From contig JAKABO010000009.1 in the NCBI GenBank assembly GCA_021796835.1, forward strand, positions 20,338 through 84,337: DNA of 64,000 nt. Direction: 5' to 3'. The notes under the pieces were generated by a model. The model was not told the DNA's origin. It did no database searches and saw only the letters and a program-made list of their open reading frames with translations. The position numbers were made by a program, and so were the translations under genes. Shown piece after piece: positions 49,451-58,243 of this stretch; the first letter of the stretch is position 1, and each line of letters starts with the position of its first letter. The stretch comes from Pseudomonadota bacterium (GTDB lineage Bacteria; Pseudomonadota; Gammaproteobacteria; Burkholderiales; Ferrovaceae).

Positions 49451-52400
49451 ACCCCAAGGATGCGCTCGCACAACTTGCCGATTTGTATGGCATCGCGCCG
49501 CACTATCAAGACCTGAAGGGTGATTTCTGTCACACCAATCCGGCCACGCAACGCGCCTTGCTCACCGCGATGGGGGTAAAGTTGGAGGGCGATTTGCCCA
49601 CCATTCTGGCCGAACATGAAGCGCGGTCATGGCGTAACTTGCTGCCGCCCGTATGGGTCGTGCGAGCGGTGACAAAGACCGTTGCGGTACCGGTTGCATT
49701 TCCTTCCACGTGCGGGGCTGACTTGTATCGATGGCAGTTAACGCAGGAAGATGGCATGTGTGAAGAGGGGGGGTTCCGGCCGGCGGATCTTGAGGCCACG
49801 GGCAGCCATCAGATCGATGGCGGGCAGTACCAGCGTGGCTTGCTGCAGTTGCCCTCCTGTCCGAAACCAGGCTACCACCAACTGACAGTGCGTGCACCCG
49901 ATGGTGTGGAAACCTGCATGTCGCTGATTGTTGCACCTGCTACTTGCTACCAGCCCAAGGCACTTGCTGATGGGGGGCGAATCCATGGGGCCGCGCTGCA
50001 ACTTTATGGAGTGCGGTCCCAGCGTAATTGGGGCATCGGCGACTTTACCGACTTGCGCCTCATGGTCGAACTGGCCAGTGAGGCAGGCATGGATATTATT
50101 GGTCTTAATCCATTGCATGCTTTATTTCCGGGCAATCCGGCCCATGCCAGCCCGTACAGTCCATCAAGTCGTTTGTTCCTCAATATCTTGTATCTGGACC
50201 TGGAAGCGGTAGCAGATTTTGCTGAATGTGATGAAGCCCGCACCTTGGTTGCGGATGAAATGTTTCAGGCCCGCTTACGTGCGCTACGTTCTGAGGAACT
50301 GGTCGATTATTCCCAAGTCATGGTGGTCAAGCAGACGATACTTAACTGCTTGTATCGGCACTTCAGAAAACGGCATCTGAACGAGAATAGCGAACGTGGA
50401 CAGCAGTTTCGTGCATTTCAATCGAGTGGATCGGAAAGCCTGCGGCGCTATGCATTGTTCGAAGCGTTACAGGCACATTTTCAAGAGCAGGATATCAGTA
50501 TATGGGGTTGGCCGGTATGGCCGGAAGCTTACCACGACCCTGCATCGCAGGAAATTGCCGATTTCTTGCAAGATCATTGGGAACAGATCGAGTATTACGA
50601 ATACCAGCAGTGGCTGGCGACCCTGCAACTCGATGCGGTTGGCAAAACTTCTCGGGACCTGGGTTTGAGCATTGGACTTTATGGCGATCTGGCGGTCGGT
50701 GTGAATCGCGGTGGCGCGGAAGTATGGGCTAACCAGAGCGATTATGCGCTCGGTGCCAGTATCGGTACACCGGCTGATTATTCCAATCCGAACGGACAGG
50801 ATTGGGAATTACCCCCATGGATACCAGAGCGTTTGCGTGCGGCGGCCTATGCGCCCTTTGTTCAGATGCTGCGCGCCAATATGCGTTCAATGGGTGCGTT
50901 GCGTATCGATCATGTCATGGGACTGATGCGGCTATTTTGGATTCCGCACGATGACGTTGCCGTGGCGGGCACCTATGTGAATTATCCTTTTGATGACTTG
51001 CTTGGTATCTTGATGCTGGAGAGCCAACGTAACGGTTGTCTGGTTATCGGGGAGGATCTGGGCAGTGTCCCTGATCATTTACGCGAACAATTGCAACGTG
51101 TTGGTATCTTGTCTTATCGTGTGCTGTTTTTTTCACGCGATGAACAGGGTGGGTTTATCCCCCCTGCCGACTATCCTGTGCAGTCTCTGGTAACGGTGAC
51201 TACCCACGATTTGCCTACCCTCTACGGTTTTTGGCATGGGCAGGATATTGACCTACGCACGACGCTAGGGCTCTTTCCCAGCGAAAATATGCGGCAGGAA
51301 CAGGTGATGGAACGCGTGAATGACCGCGCTGCCTTGCTCATGGCCCTCGAACGCGAGGGACTGCTGGAAGCGGGGGACAACTTGCATCCGGGTGCCAATC
51401 CAGACATGTCGCTGGAATTGGTGGGCTCGGTGCACCGCTTCCTGGCCAGAACACCGGCACAGGTGATGATGATCTGGCTCGAGGACGTTTTTGGTCAGAT
51501 GGATCAGGTTAATTTGCCCGGTAGCACGCGTGATGCCTATCCAAATTGGCGACGGCGTTTGATCATCAATCTGGAAGAATGGCGCGACGACTCGCGGTTG
51601 AAGCACATGGTCGAGGCCATTACCGCCGAACGAGTTGGCTCCGGGAAAGCACTGCCACAACCGTTCGACCTACCGCAAGTACACAATTTGCATATTCCAT
51701 TATCCACCTATCGTCTGCAATTCAATCGTGATTTCACTTTCAACCAGGCACGGGAAATCGTTCCCTACCTGAGCGCACTGGGCATTTCACACCTGTATGC
51801 CTCGCCGTATCTCAAGGCGCGTCCAGGAAGTCGGCACGGCTACGACATCATCGATCACAACCAGTTGAATCCCGAGATTGGCACATACCCCGAGTTTGAG
51901 TTGCTTTGCGCTACCCTCGCCGAACACGGCATGGGGCAAGTGCTGGACATCGTGCCTAATCATATGGGCGTTCAGGGGGGGGATAATGCCTGGTGGCTGG
52001 ATGTTCTGGAAAATGGTCAAACATCCGTTTATGCCGGATTCTTCGATATTGACTGGGCACCGACAAAAACCGAGTTGCGCGGCAAGGTGGTATTGCCGGT
52101 ATTGGCTGATCATTATGGGACGGTATTGGAGAATGCCGAATTAAAATTGTGTTTTGATGCGGGCCGGGGTGAATTCACGACTTATTATTACGAGCATCGC
52201 TTTCCGGTGGATCCCTCCGAATATCCACAGATCATGGCGTATCGCATCGATACTCTGGGCCTACGGTTGGGGCAAGACAACCCGATATTGATGGAATACC
52301 AGAGTCTGGTCACTGCGTTCCAGAATCTTCCTTCCCGTGCTGAGCGTGTGCTCGAGCGTCAGGTTGAGCGCAGACGAGACAAGGAAGTTCATAAACGCCA

Positions 52401-54570
52401 TCTTGCCGGTCTTGTTGAAGGCTCTTCGGATATCACTTGGTTTATTGAAGAAAACCTGAAATTCTTCAACGGGACGGCAGGTGAACCCGCTACTTTTGAT
52501 CGACTTCACAATTTGATTGAAGCACAAGTTTACCGTCTGGCTTTCTGGCAAGTGGCTTCGGACGAAATCAATTACCGGCGATTTTTCGATATCAATGACC
52601 TGGCTGGTCTGCGTATGGAAAACGACGAGGTTTTCGACGCGACCCATCAACTATTACTGCGACTGGTTCAGGAAGGAAAACTGGATGGCCTGCGTCTGGA
52701 TCATCCTGACGGACTGTACGACCCAAAGGCGTATTTTTGCAAGTTGGTTGAACAATGCAGACGCGTTGGTCGTGCACCTTATGTGGTGGTGGAAAAGATT
52801 CTGGCGAACCATGAGAATTTGCGTGCCGATTGGCCAGTGCATGGGACCACGGGATACGAATTTACTAATTTGGTCAATGGGTTGTTTGTGGTGACCGGTG
52901 CCGCCGAGCGTATGACGCGTCTTTACAATAATTTCATTGGAGAACATGTCGATTTTGATGATCTGCTCTACGATTCCAAGAGGCTTGTCATCAAAACTGC
53001 GCTGTCCGGGGAGTTGAATGTATTGGCCAACCTGCTCTCTAAAATCGCTGAAGCCGACCGTCATACCTGTGATTACACGTTGAATGGATTGCGTACGGCA
53101 TTGGCCGAAATCGTCGCCTGCTTCCCGGTATATCGTGGTTACATCAACGCACGGGAAGTGGTGGCAGAAGACCATCTCAACATCGAGCAGGCAACTCTGG
53201 AGGCCAAACGCAGAAGTACCGCCGCGGATACCAGCATCTTTGATTTTTTACTTGATGTACTTACGCTTGTCGCAGCCGAGGGAAAATTGCCCGCATACGC
53301 CGACAAAGTGCTTGAATTTACCATGAAATTCCAGCAAGTGACCAGTCCAGTCAAGGCGAAAGGACTGGAGGATACCAGTTCTTATCGCTATAACCGCTTG
53401 CTGTCACTTAACGAAGTCGGTAGCGATCCGCGTCAATTTGGGGTGACCCTGACAGCATTCCACCGAGCCAATCAGTTTCGAGCACTGAATTGGCCGCATG
53501 CGATGTTAACCACTTCCACGCACGATACCAAGCGTAGCGAGGATGTGCGTGCTCGCCTCGATGTATTGTCCGAAATACCGGCTGCCTGGCGGCTGGCGTT
53601 GCGACACTGGCGATCTGCCAACCGCAACTTCAAACGCAGGGTGGATGGGCGGTTGGTACCCACGCCCAACGATGAATATTTCATCTATCAGACCTTGTTG
53701 GGGGTCTGGCCTCAAGGAAAACCGGATGCAAAGGAAATCACCGGCTTGGGGGTCCGGTTGGCGGACTATCTGATCAAGGCAGTGCGTGAGGCCAAGGTTC
53801 ATACCAGTTGGATAAGTCCCAATACGGCCTATGAGGATGCCGTATTGGCGTTTGTCGATGCGCTGGTCAATTCGCCCGTGGAAAGTTCATTCATGACGGA
53901 TTTCCTGCCTTTCCAGCGACAGGTTGCACGGATGGGCATGTTCAACAGCCTGTCACAGACCTTGATCAAGTTTACGGTGCCAGGCGTACCAGATATTTAT
54001 CAAGGTTGCGAGTTGTTGAATTTCAGTCTGGTGGATCCGGATAATCGGCGATCCGTTGACTTTGGCGTCCGGCGAAGGATGCTCGATGCGTTGCAGAAAC
54101 TCGAAAGCAAAACGTCGCAGCAACGCAGTGCAGGGGTGCGTGCGTTATGTGATGGTTTGGAAGATGGGCGGGCCAAATTGCTGATCGTAAGATCGGCGCT
54201 GGAATTACGGAAGCGCTGGCCAGATGTGTTTCAGAAAGGGAAATATTTGCGACTGCCCATCAAGGGAAAACACGCGGTTCATTTGTGCGCTTATGCCCGT
54301 ATTGACGGCAGGCATAAGGTCATTACGCTGGCGCCACGTTTCTTCGCGCAATTGCTGAGCGATGCCGATACGCTCCCTCTGGGAGAAAAGGTTTGGGGGA
54401 ACACAACGGTGGATCTGCCCTTTCATCGCTCCGATGACCAATATACCTGCGTCTTTACCGGGAAGGGATTGAAGCCGCATCAGCAGTTGTCTGGTTGGTG
54501 CCTGTCCATCGCAGAATTGCTGGCGGATTTTCCTGTGGGGCTGATCAGCGTTGAGAGCGAGCACCCGTAA
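49447..54570 (+). CDS. Fused 4-alpha-glucanotransferase (MalQ) and malto-oligosyltrehalose synthase (TreY)
   Basis: A single 1,707-residue reading frame. Residues about 1-735 are a GH77 amylomaltase: RSQRNWGIGDFTDLRLMVELA, SPSSRLFLNILYLDLEAV, ALRIDHVMGLMRLFWIP with the nucleophile Asp, IGEDLGSVPDHLR and TTHDLPTLYGFW. Residues about 749-1707 are a GH13_26 TreY: STYRLQFNRDFTF, ASPYLKARPGSRHGYDIIDH, DIVPNHMG, GLRLDHPDGLYDP and TSTHDTKRSEDVRARL near the end. The linker is roughly residues 735-748. The frame is open throughout, so this is a genuine fusion and not two genes. It probably disproportionates short maltodextrins and converts the products to maltooligosyl-trehalose for TreZ. The ATG overlaps the treZ stop. 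Confidence 0.93.
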   Translation: MNPKDALAQLADLYGIAPHYQDLKGDFCHTNPATQRALLTAMGVKLEGDLPTILAEHEARSWRNLLPPVWVVRAVTKTVAVPVAFPSTCGADLYRWQLTQEDGMCEEGGFRPADLEATGSHQIDGGQYQRGLLQLPSCPKPGYHQLTVRAPDGVETCMSLIVAPATCYQPKALADGGRIHGAALQLYGVRSQRNWGIGDFTDLRLMVELASEAGMDIIGLNPLHALFPGNPAHASPYSPSSRLFLNILYLDLEAVADFAECDEARTLVADEMFQARLRALRSEELVDYSQVMVVKQTILNCLYRHFRKRHLNENSERGQQFRAFQSSGSESLRRYALFEALQAHFQEQDISIWGWPVWPEAYHDPASQEIADFLQDHWEQIEYYEYQQWLATLQLDAVGKTSRDLGLSIGLYGDLAVGVNRGGAEVWANQSDYALGASIGTPADYSNPNGQDWELPPWIPERLRAAAYAPFVQMLRANMRSMGALRIDHVMGLMRLFWIPHDDVAVAGTYVNYPFDDLLGILMLESQRNGCLVIGEDLGSVPDHLREQLQRVGILSYRVLFFSRDEQGGFIPPADYPVQSLVTVTTHDLPTLYGFWHGQDIDLRTTLGLFPSENMRQEQVMERVNDRAALLMALEREGLLEAGDNLHPGANPDMSLELVGSVHRFLARTPAQVMMIWLEDVFGQMDQVNLPGSTRDAYPNWRRRLIINLEEWRDDSRLKHMVEAITAERVGSGKALPQPFDLPQVHNLHIPLSTYRLQFNRDFTFNQAREIVPYLSALGISHLYASPYLKARPGSRHGYDIIDHNQLNPEIGTYPEFELLCATLAEHGMGQVLDIVPNHMGVQGGDNAWWLDVLENGQTSVYAGFFDIDWAPTKTELRGKVVLPVLADHYGTVLENAELKLCFDAGRGEFTTYYYEHRFPVDPSEYPQIMAYRIDTLGLRLGQDNPILMEYQSLVTAFQNLPSRAERVLERQVERRRDKEVHKRHLAGLVEGSSDITWFIEENLKFFNGTAGEPATFDRLHNLIEAQVYRLAFWQVASDEINYRRFFDINDLAGLRMENDEVFDATHQLLLRLVQEGKLDGLRLDHPDGLYDPKAYFCKLVEQCRRVGRAPYVVVEKILANHENLRADWPVHGTTGYEFTNLVNGLFVVTGAAERMTRLYNNFIGEHVDFDDLLYDSKRLVIKTALSGELNVLANLLSKIAEADRHTCDYTLNGLRTALAEIVACFPVYRGYINAREVVAEDHLNIEQATLEAKRRSTAADTSIFDFLLDVLTLVAAEGKLPAYADKVLEFTMKFQQVTSPVKAKGLEDTSSYRYNRLLSLNEVGSDPRQFGVTLTAFHRANQFRALNWPHAMLTTSTHDTKRSEDVRARLDVLSEIPAAWRLALRHWRSANRNFKRRVDGRLVPTPNDEYFIYQTLLGVWPQGKPDAKEITGLGVRLADYLIKAVREAKVHTSWISPNTAYEDAVLAFVDALVNSPVESSFMTDFLPFQRQVARMGMFNSLSQTLIKFTVPGVPDIYQGCELLNFSLVDPDNRRSVDFGVRRRMLDALQKLESKTSQQRSAGVRALCDGLEDGRAKLLIVRSALELRKRWPDVFQKGKYLRLPIKGKHAVHLCAYARIDGRHKVITLAPRFFAQLLSDADTLPLGEKVWGNTTVDLPFHRSDDQYTCVFTGKGLKPHQQLSGWCLSIAELLADFPVGLISVESEHP

Positions 54571-54835
54571 GTTTGGCAAGACAACCAAGGCATGACCATT
54601 GAGCGGCATTCGCGCCTGCAAGTTTTTCAATTCCATCAGGTGATTCGTAATCTCATCGTGCGCACCAGATTAAAACTTGGTCGTTATGTGGGTTAACGTA
54701 CAGCCCCTATATCAAAACAGAGGTCAAATGGACCCTCCAAGTTCGGTGTTTTCCGGATAGGTTCGCTGAACAGAATACCAGAAACTTTCGTGAATACGGT
54801 CGCGTGCCCGTTCGCGGGGGTGAGGAGAGGTCGTT
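54571..54835. other. Gap after malQ-treY with no gene I can support
   Basis: 265 bases (part of a 344-base gap). The only open frame is a 34-codon ATG frame at 54592-54696 without a ribosome-binding site or recognisable motif. No hairpin terminator or clear sigma-70 promoter was found. The stretch ends in a strong GAGGAGAGG ribosome-binding site for the next small frame. Confidence 0.5.
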
Positions 54836-54910
54836 ATGTTGAAAGTTATGGCTTCAGGAGTCGTGTTGACCCTGACCGTGGTTCTGTGCAGTGCTTATTT
54901 CAAAGGATGA
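54836..54910 (+). CDS. Possible 24-residue membrane peptide
   Basis: A 24-codon frame starting MLKVMASGVVL, almost wholly one hydrophobic helix with a short polar end (AYFKG). GAGGAGAGG lies five bases before the ATG, the strongest ribosome-binding site in this area. Its TGA stop overlaps the region of the ribosome-binding site of the next gene (AAGGA at 54903-54907, ATG at 54915), so it could be a leader peptide that couples translation or a small membrane protein. No homologue is recognised. Confidence 0.45.
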   Translation: MLKVMASGVVLTLTVVLCSAYFKG

Positions 54911-54914
54911 AAAA

Positions 54915-55310
54915 ATGATGAGAAATTTTCACTACATAAAGTCAAATCAAATACTGCGCAGAATTGGCGTGATCGTGGGCGCTGCCATCCTGGTGGCGGG
55001 TTGTGCGAGCACTCCACCGCCTACGGCGCAGATGGCTATTTCCAAAACCGCAGTCAGTAATGCGAGCAGCGCTGGAGGAACCGAGTATGCACCGCTTCAA
55101 CTCAAGTCTGCGAAAGAGAAACTGGATGCTGCCGAGCGGGCAATGGTAGAGAAAAATTATGTGCTTGCAAAGCAATTGGCGGAAGAAGCGCAAGTCGATG
55201 CCGAGTTGGCTGTCGCGATAGCGCGTTCAAATCAGGCAAAGAAAGCAGCGGACGCAGTGCAGGAGGATAGCCGCGCACTGCACCAGGAAATAGATCGCAA
55301 TGCCCAATAA
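54915..55310 (+). CDS. DUF4398-family lipoprotein
   Basis: A 131-residue lipoprotein: a basic N-terminus, hydrophobic segment (about 17-28) and lipobox VAGC with the lipidated cysteine near residue 30. A helical DUF4398 domain follows (APLQLKSAKEKLDAAERAMVEKNYVLAKQLAEEAQVDAELA). The ATG has AAGGA seven bases upstream; a GTG at 54891 is less likely. It is paired with the OmpA-type lipoprotein 18 bases downstream, a pair seen in other proteobacteria. The pair presumably acts at the cell envelope. Confidence 0.85.
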   Translation: MMRNFHYIKSNQILRRIGVIVGAAILVAGCASTPPPTAQMAISKTAVSNASSAGGTEYAPLQLKSAKEKLDAAERAMVEKNYVLAKQLAEEAQVDAELAVAIARSNQAKKAADAVQEDSRALHQEIDRNAQ

Positions 55311-55328
55311 TCATTCATGGAGTTCATC

Positions 55329-56135
55329 ATGCAAAAAAACCGATATTTTTCTCTGACCCTGATTGCCGCCGCTACAATTCTTTCTGGTTGCAGTTCGATG
55401 TCGCAAAATTCAAATCTCTCGGAAGCACAGAGCAGTTATGAACGTGCGCGAGCCAACCCTCAGGTCACAAGTCTGGCGCCGGCTGAATTGAAGGATGCCA
55501 GCGAGTCTCTGGACAAGGCGGACAATGCATTGAGTACGGGGGAAAGTTCTTCCACAGTCGATCATCTGGCTTACATAGCCAAACGCAAAACAGAAATTGC
55601 GTTGGAAACCGCCAAACGGAAAGCGGATGAACTGGCAGTCAGAAACGCCACTGCCCAACGCGACAAGGTCCAGTTGGCGGCAAGAACGGCTGAAGCTGAT
55701 CGTGACCAAGTCCTCATGGCTCAACAGGCAGAACAACTCAAGGAGTTGAATGCCAAGGAAACCAAACGCGGCATGGTGGTGACACTCGGCGATTTATTGT
55801 TCAGTACTGACAAGGCGCAGGTGTCTTCTGGCGGAAAGCACAACGTGCAAAAACTGGCTGGTTTTCTCAACCAGTACCCGAAGTACAAGGTATTGGTTGA
55901 AGGCTATACTGACAGTACGGGCAGCGATGATTACAATCAGGAACTGTCCGAGCGACGCGCCAATGCTGTACGGGAGGCCCTGCTCGAAGCGGGAATCGGC
56001 AGTGACCGCGTCACTACCCATGGGTACGGTAAAGCGTTCCCGGTTGCCGGCAATGATACCGCCGCTGGTCGTCAATTGAATCGGCGTGTGGAAATTATTT
56101 TCTCCGATTCCAATGGCAATATTGTCCCACGCTAG
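55329..56135 (+). CDS. OmpA-family lipoprotein with DUF4398-like N-terminus
   Basis: A 268-residue lipoprotein. Lipobox LSGC (C21) precedes a helical coiled-coil region (about 30-140: YERARANPQVTSLAPAELKDA, then repeated EIALETAKRKADEL). A C-terminal OmpA peptidoglycan-binding domain follows (GDLLFSTDKAQVSSGG, VLVEGYTDSTGSDDYNQELSERRANAV, LNRRVEIIFSD). It probably links outer membrane and peptidoglycan. GGAG is six bases before the ATG at 55329; ATG 55317 is also in frame. GC is about 50%, like the trehalose cluster. Confidence 0.9.
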   Translation: MQKNRYFSLTLIAAATILSGCSSMSQNSNLSEAQSSYERARANPQVTSLAPAELKDASESLDKADNALSTGESSSTVDHLAYIAKRKTEIALETAKRKADELAVRNATAQRDKVQLAARTAEADRDQVLMAQQAEQLKELNAKETKRGMVVTLGDLLFSTDKAQVSSGGKHNVQKLAGFLNQYPKYKVLVEGYTDSTGSDDYNQELSERRANAVREALLEAGIGSDRVTTHGYGKAFPVAGNDTAAGRQLNRRVEIIFSDSNGNIVPR

Positions 56136-56198
56136 ACGCCAGCGGAAAAATATGAATTATTCCACCTGAGTTGCTGACGCGGTCATGGAGGGATGAGG

Positions 56199-57068
56199 AT
56201 GAAAGTCAAGACAAGGGATTTCCGGGTAAGTGAGGGAGAAAAGGTCGACCTCAAGAAGTGGCCTACGCGGGTGGAGCCTGTTTACTCATCGAAGGATCAG
56301 TACCAAAAGCTTCTCGGAGAACAGGTGGAGGAACTGAGCAGGCAGCAACAACTCCTCTATGCCTCCAATCGCCATGCGGTATTGCTGGTTTTTCAGGCAA
56401 TGGATGCGGCAGGCAAGGATGGCGCTATCCGGCATGTCATGTCTGGTGTCAACCCCCAGGGGTGCCAAGTATTCAGTTTCAAGCATCCGAGTGCTGCCGA
56501 ACTGGAGCACGACTTTTTGTGGCGCACTTCCCGGTGTTTGCCTGAACGCGGTCGCATCGGTATTTTCAACCGATCCTATTATGAAGAGGTACTGATCGTT
56601 CGCGTGCACCCGGAGATTCTCCGCAGCCAGGGGATCCCCGATGGGTTGACCGACGAAAAAACTCTTTGGCAGGAGCGCTACCGTTCCATCGTGGAAATGG
56701 AGGGCCACCTCCATCGCAACGGCACACGGATCATCAAATTCTTCCTGCATCTTTCAGAGGAGGAGCAGAGAAAACGCTTTATTGATCGCATCGATGATCC
56801 AGAAAAAAACTGGAAATTCAGCCTCGCCGACATTGAAGAAAGAAAGTTCTGGAAACAATACATGCAAGCCTATGAGGCATGTTTGAGCGCAACAAGTACG
56901 AAAGTTGCCCCGTGGTATGTAGTTCCCGCCGATGATAAGGAGAATGCCCGGCTGATTATTTCACGGATCATTCTCGATACCTTCAAAGCATTTGAAATGA
57001 GTTATCCCAAAACCGACGAAAGGCGGCGGCAAGAATTGCTGTCGATCCGCCAGCATCTGATGAAATGA
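56199..57068 (+). CDS. Polyphosphate kinase 2 family protein
   Basis: A 289-residue PPK2 that transfers phosphate from polyphosphate to a nucleoside mono- or diphosphate. Walker A is AMDAAGKDG (residues 67-75), the substrate-lid region is [17 protein letters not shown], and Walker B-like [23 protein letters not shown] follows, with [16 protein letters not shown]. The single-domain size fits class I or III; the nucleotide preference cannot be told. GAGGG lies six bases before the ATG used; an ATG two codons earlier is in frame. It converges on the receiver-MgtE gene. Confidence 0.92.
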   Translation: MKVKTRDFRVSEGEKVDLKKWPTRVEPVYSSKDQYQKLLGEQVEELSRQQQLLYASNRHAVLLVFQAMDAAGKDGAIRHVMSGVNPQGCQVFSFKHPSAAELEHDFLWRTSRCLPERGRIGIFNRSYYEEVLIVRVHPEILRSQGIPDGLTDEKTLWQERYRSIVEMEGHLHRNGTRIIKFFLHLSEEEQRKRFIDRIDDPEKNWKFSLADIEERKFWKQYMQAYEACLSATSTKVAPWYVVPADDKENARLIISRIILDTFKAFEMSYPKTDERRRQELLSIRQHLMK

Positions 57069-57091
57069 ACTGCTTCATGGATCTTCCTTCC

Positions 57092-58228
57092 CTACCGCTT
57101 TACCAGAACTGTCGCCAGTCCCAATAGCATTCCCATGCTCACTATGTTTGTGGCGGTGGTCAGGAAAATACTTGAAGCCGTGGCGGGGTCGGCACCGAGA
57201 CGTTTCAGGATGAGAGGTACGACGGCACCGCAGATGCCGCTGACGAAGCAACTGCCGATCATGGCCAGGAAGACGACTGAACTGAGCATGGGGGCACTGT
57301 GCAAATGTTGGACGGTGGCAACTCCGTACATGCCCGTCGCTGCCACCAGCCCGACGAGTGCGCCATTCAGCAAACCGAGCAGAGCTTCTTTCCTGACCAG
57401 CGCTTTTTCCTTGCCCGATTCCAGATCACCCAGAGCAATCCCCCGTAAGGTGATGGCCAAGGCTTGGCTACCGGTGTTGCACGCCTGATCGGCCAGCACT
57501 GGCAGGAACATGGTGAGGATCAGCAAACGGCTGATGGTTTCCTGGAAGTGGCCCACCACAGCGGCGGCGGCGAAGGCCGTGAGCAGGTTGATCTGGAGCC
57601 AGGGGTGACGGAGCCTCAGGCTCCTGACCCAGCGTGTGGCAGTGCGCTCCTCTTTTTCGACACCCACCATGGCGCCAGGTTGGAGGCTCAACTCGATGGA
57701 CCGCTTTTGCTCAGCCACGATTTCATCGTAGAGGCGCCTGACCTCGTCACTTTGGCGGTGGATCAACGCGCGGCTGGCCTCCACTTCCTGAATCTTTTGT
57801 TCCAGTGTCTTGCTGTAGTTCTTTGCTTCCACGTGTAACAGGCGTACTTCCAGCATGTTATTGACGCGTGCCAGGACATCGGCAAGGTCAAATGGCTTGC
57901 TGATGAAATCCTTCGCGCCTGCTTTCAAGGCGCGCAGTTTGTGATCCGGTTGGGCGGTAATGACGAGCACCGGCAGGTAGCCGTCGGGTTCAATGGCCCT
58001 GAGTTCCTCCATCACATGGAATCCGTCCATACCAGGCATTTGAAGATCGAGCAGGATCAAGTCGTAGTGGTTCTTGAGGTGAAGCGCGCAGACCTCGCCT
58101 GGATTTATCGTTGACGTAATGGCAACATAGCCGGCTCCGCGCAGCATCCGCTCGAGCAGAAGGGTATTGGCTTCCAGATCATCGACGATCAGGACCTTGC
58201 CATGAAGAATATCGGTTGGGCTGATCAC
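57092..58228 (-). CDS. Response-regulator receiver fused to an MgtE-type cation channel domain
   Basis: A 378-residue fusion. Residues about 10-125 are a complete receiver domain: acidic pair D16/D17, phosphoacceptor D61 in LILLDLQMPGMDG, T91 and K111 in the SKPF motif. Residues about 134-185 are a predicted coiled coil. Residues about 205-378 have about five membrane helices and match the MgtE (SLC41-like) channel domain: LPVLADQACNTGSQALAITLRGIALGD, GAVVPLILKRLGADPATASSIFLTT. The regulatory N and CBS domains of MgtE are absent and the receiver stands in their place. The pore motif, normally TTxxD, reads TTATN, putting N361 where MgtE has its Mg-binding aspartate. It follows the hybrid kinase by 15 bases. 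Confidence 0.88.
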   Translation of the reverse strand: MISPTDILHGKVLIVDDLEANTLLLERMLRGAGYVAITSTINPGEVCALHLKNHYDLILLDLQMPGMDGFHVMEELRAIEPDGYLPVLVITAQPDHKLRALKAGAKDFISKPFDLADVLARVNNMLEVRLLHVEAKNYSKTLEQKIQEVEASRALIHRQSDEVRRLYDEIVAEQKRSIELSLQPGAMVGVEKEERTATRWVRSLRLRHPWLQINLLTAFAAAAVVGHFQETISRLLILTMFLPVLADQACNTGSQALAITLRGIALGDLESGKEKALVRKEALLGLLNGALVGLVAATGMYGVATVQHLHSAPMLSSVVFLAMIGSCFVSGICGAVVPLILKRLGADPATASSIFLTTATNIVSMGMLLGLATVLVKR

Positions 58229-58243
58229 GAGAATCGGCGCGTC

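Noticed and set aside
54592..54696. 34-codon frame after malQ-treY
   Set aside because: No ribosome-binding site, motif or context supports it.
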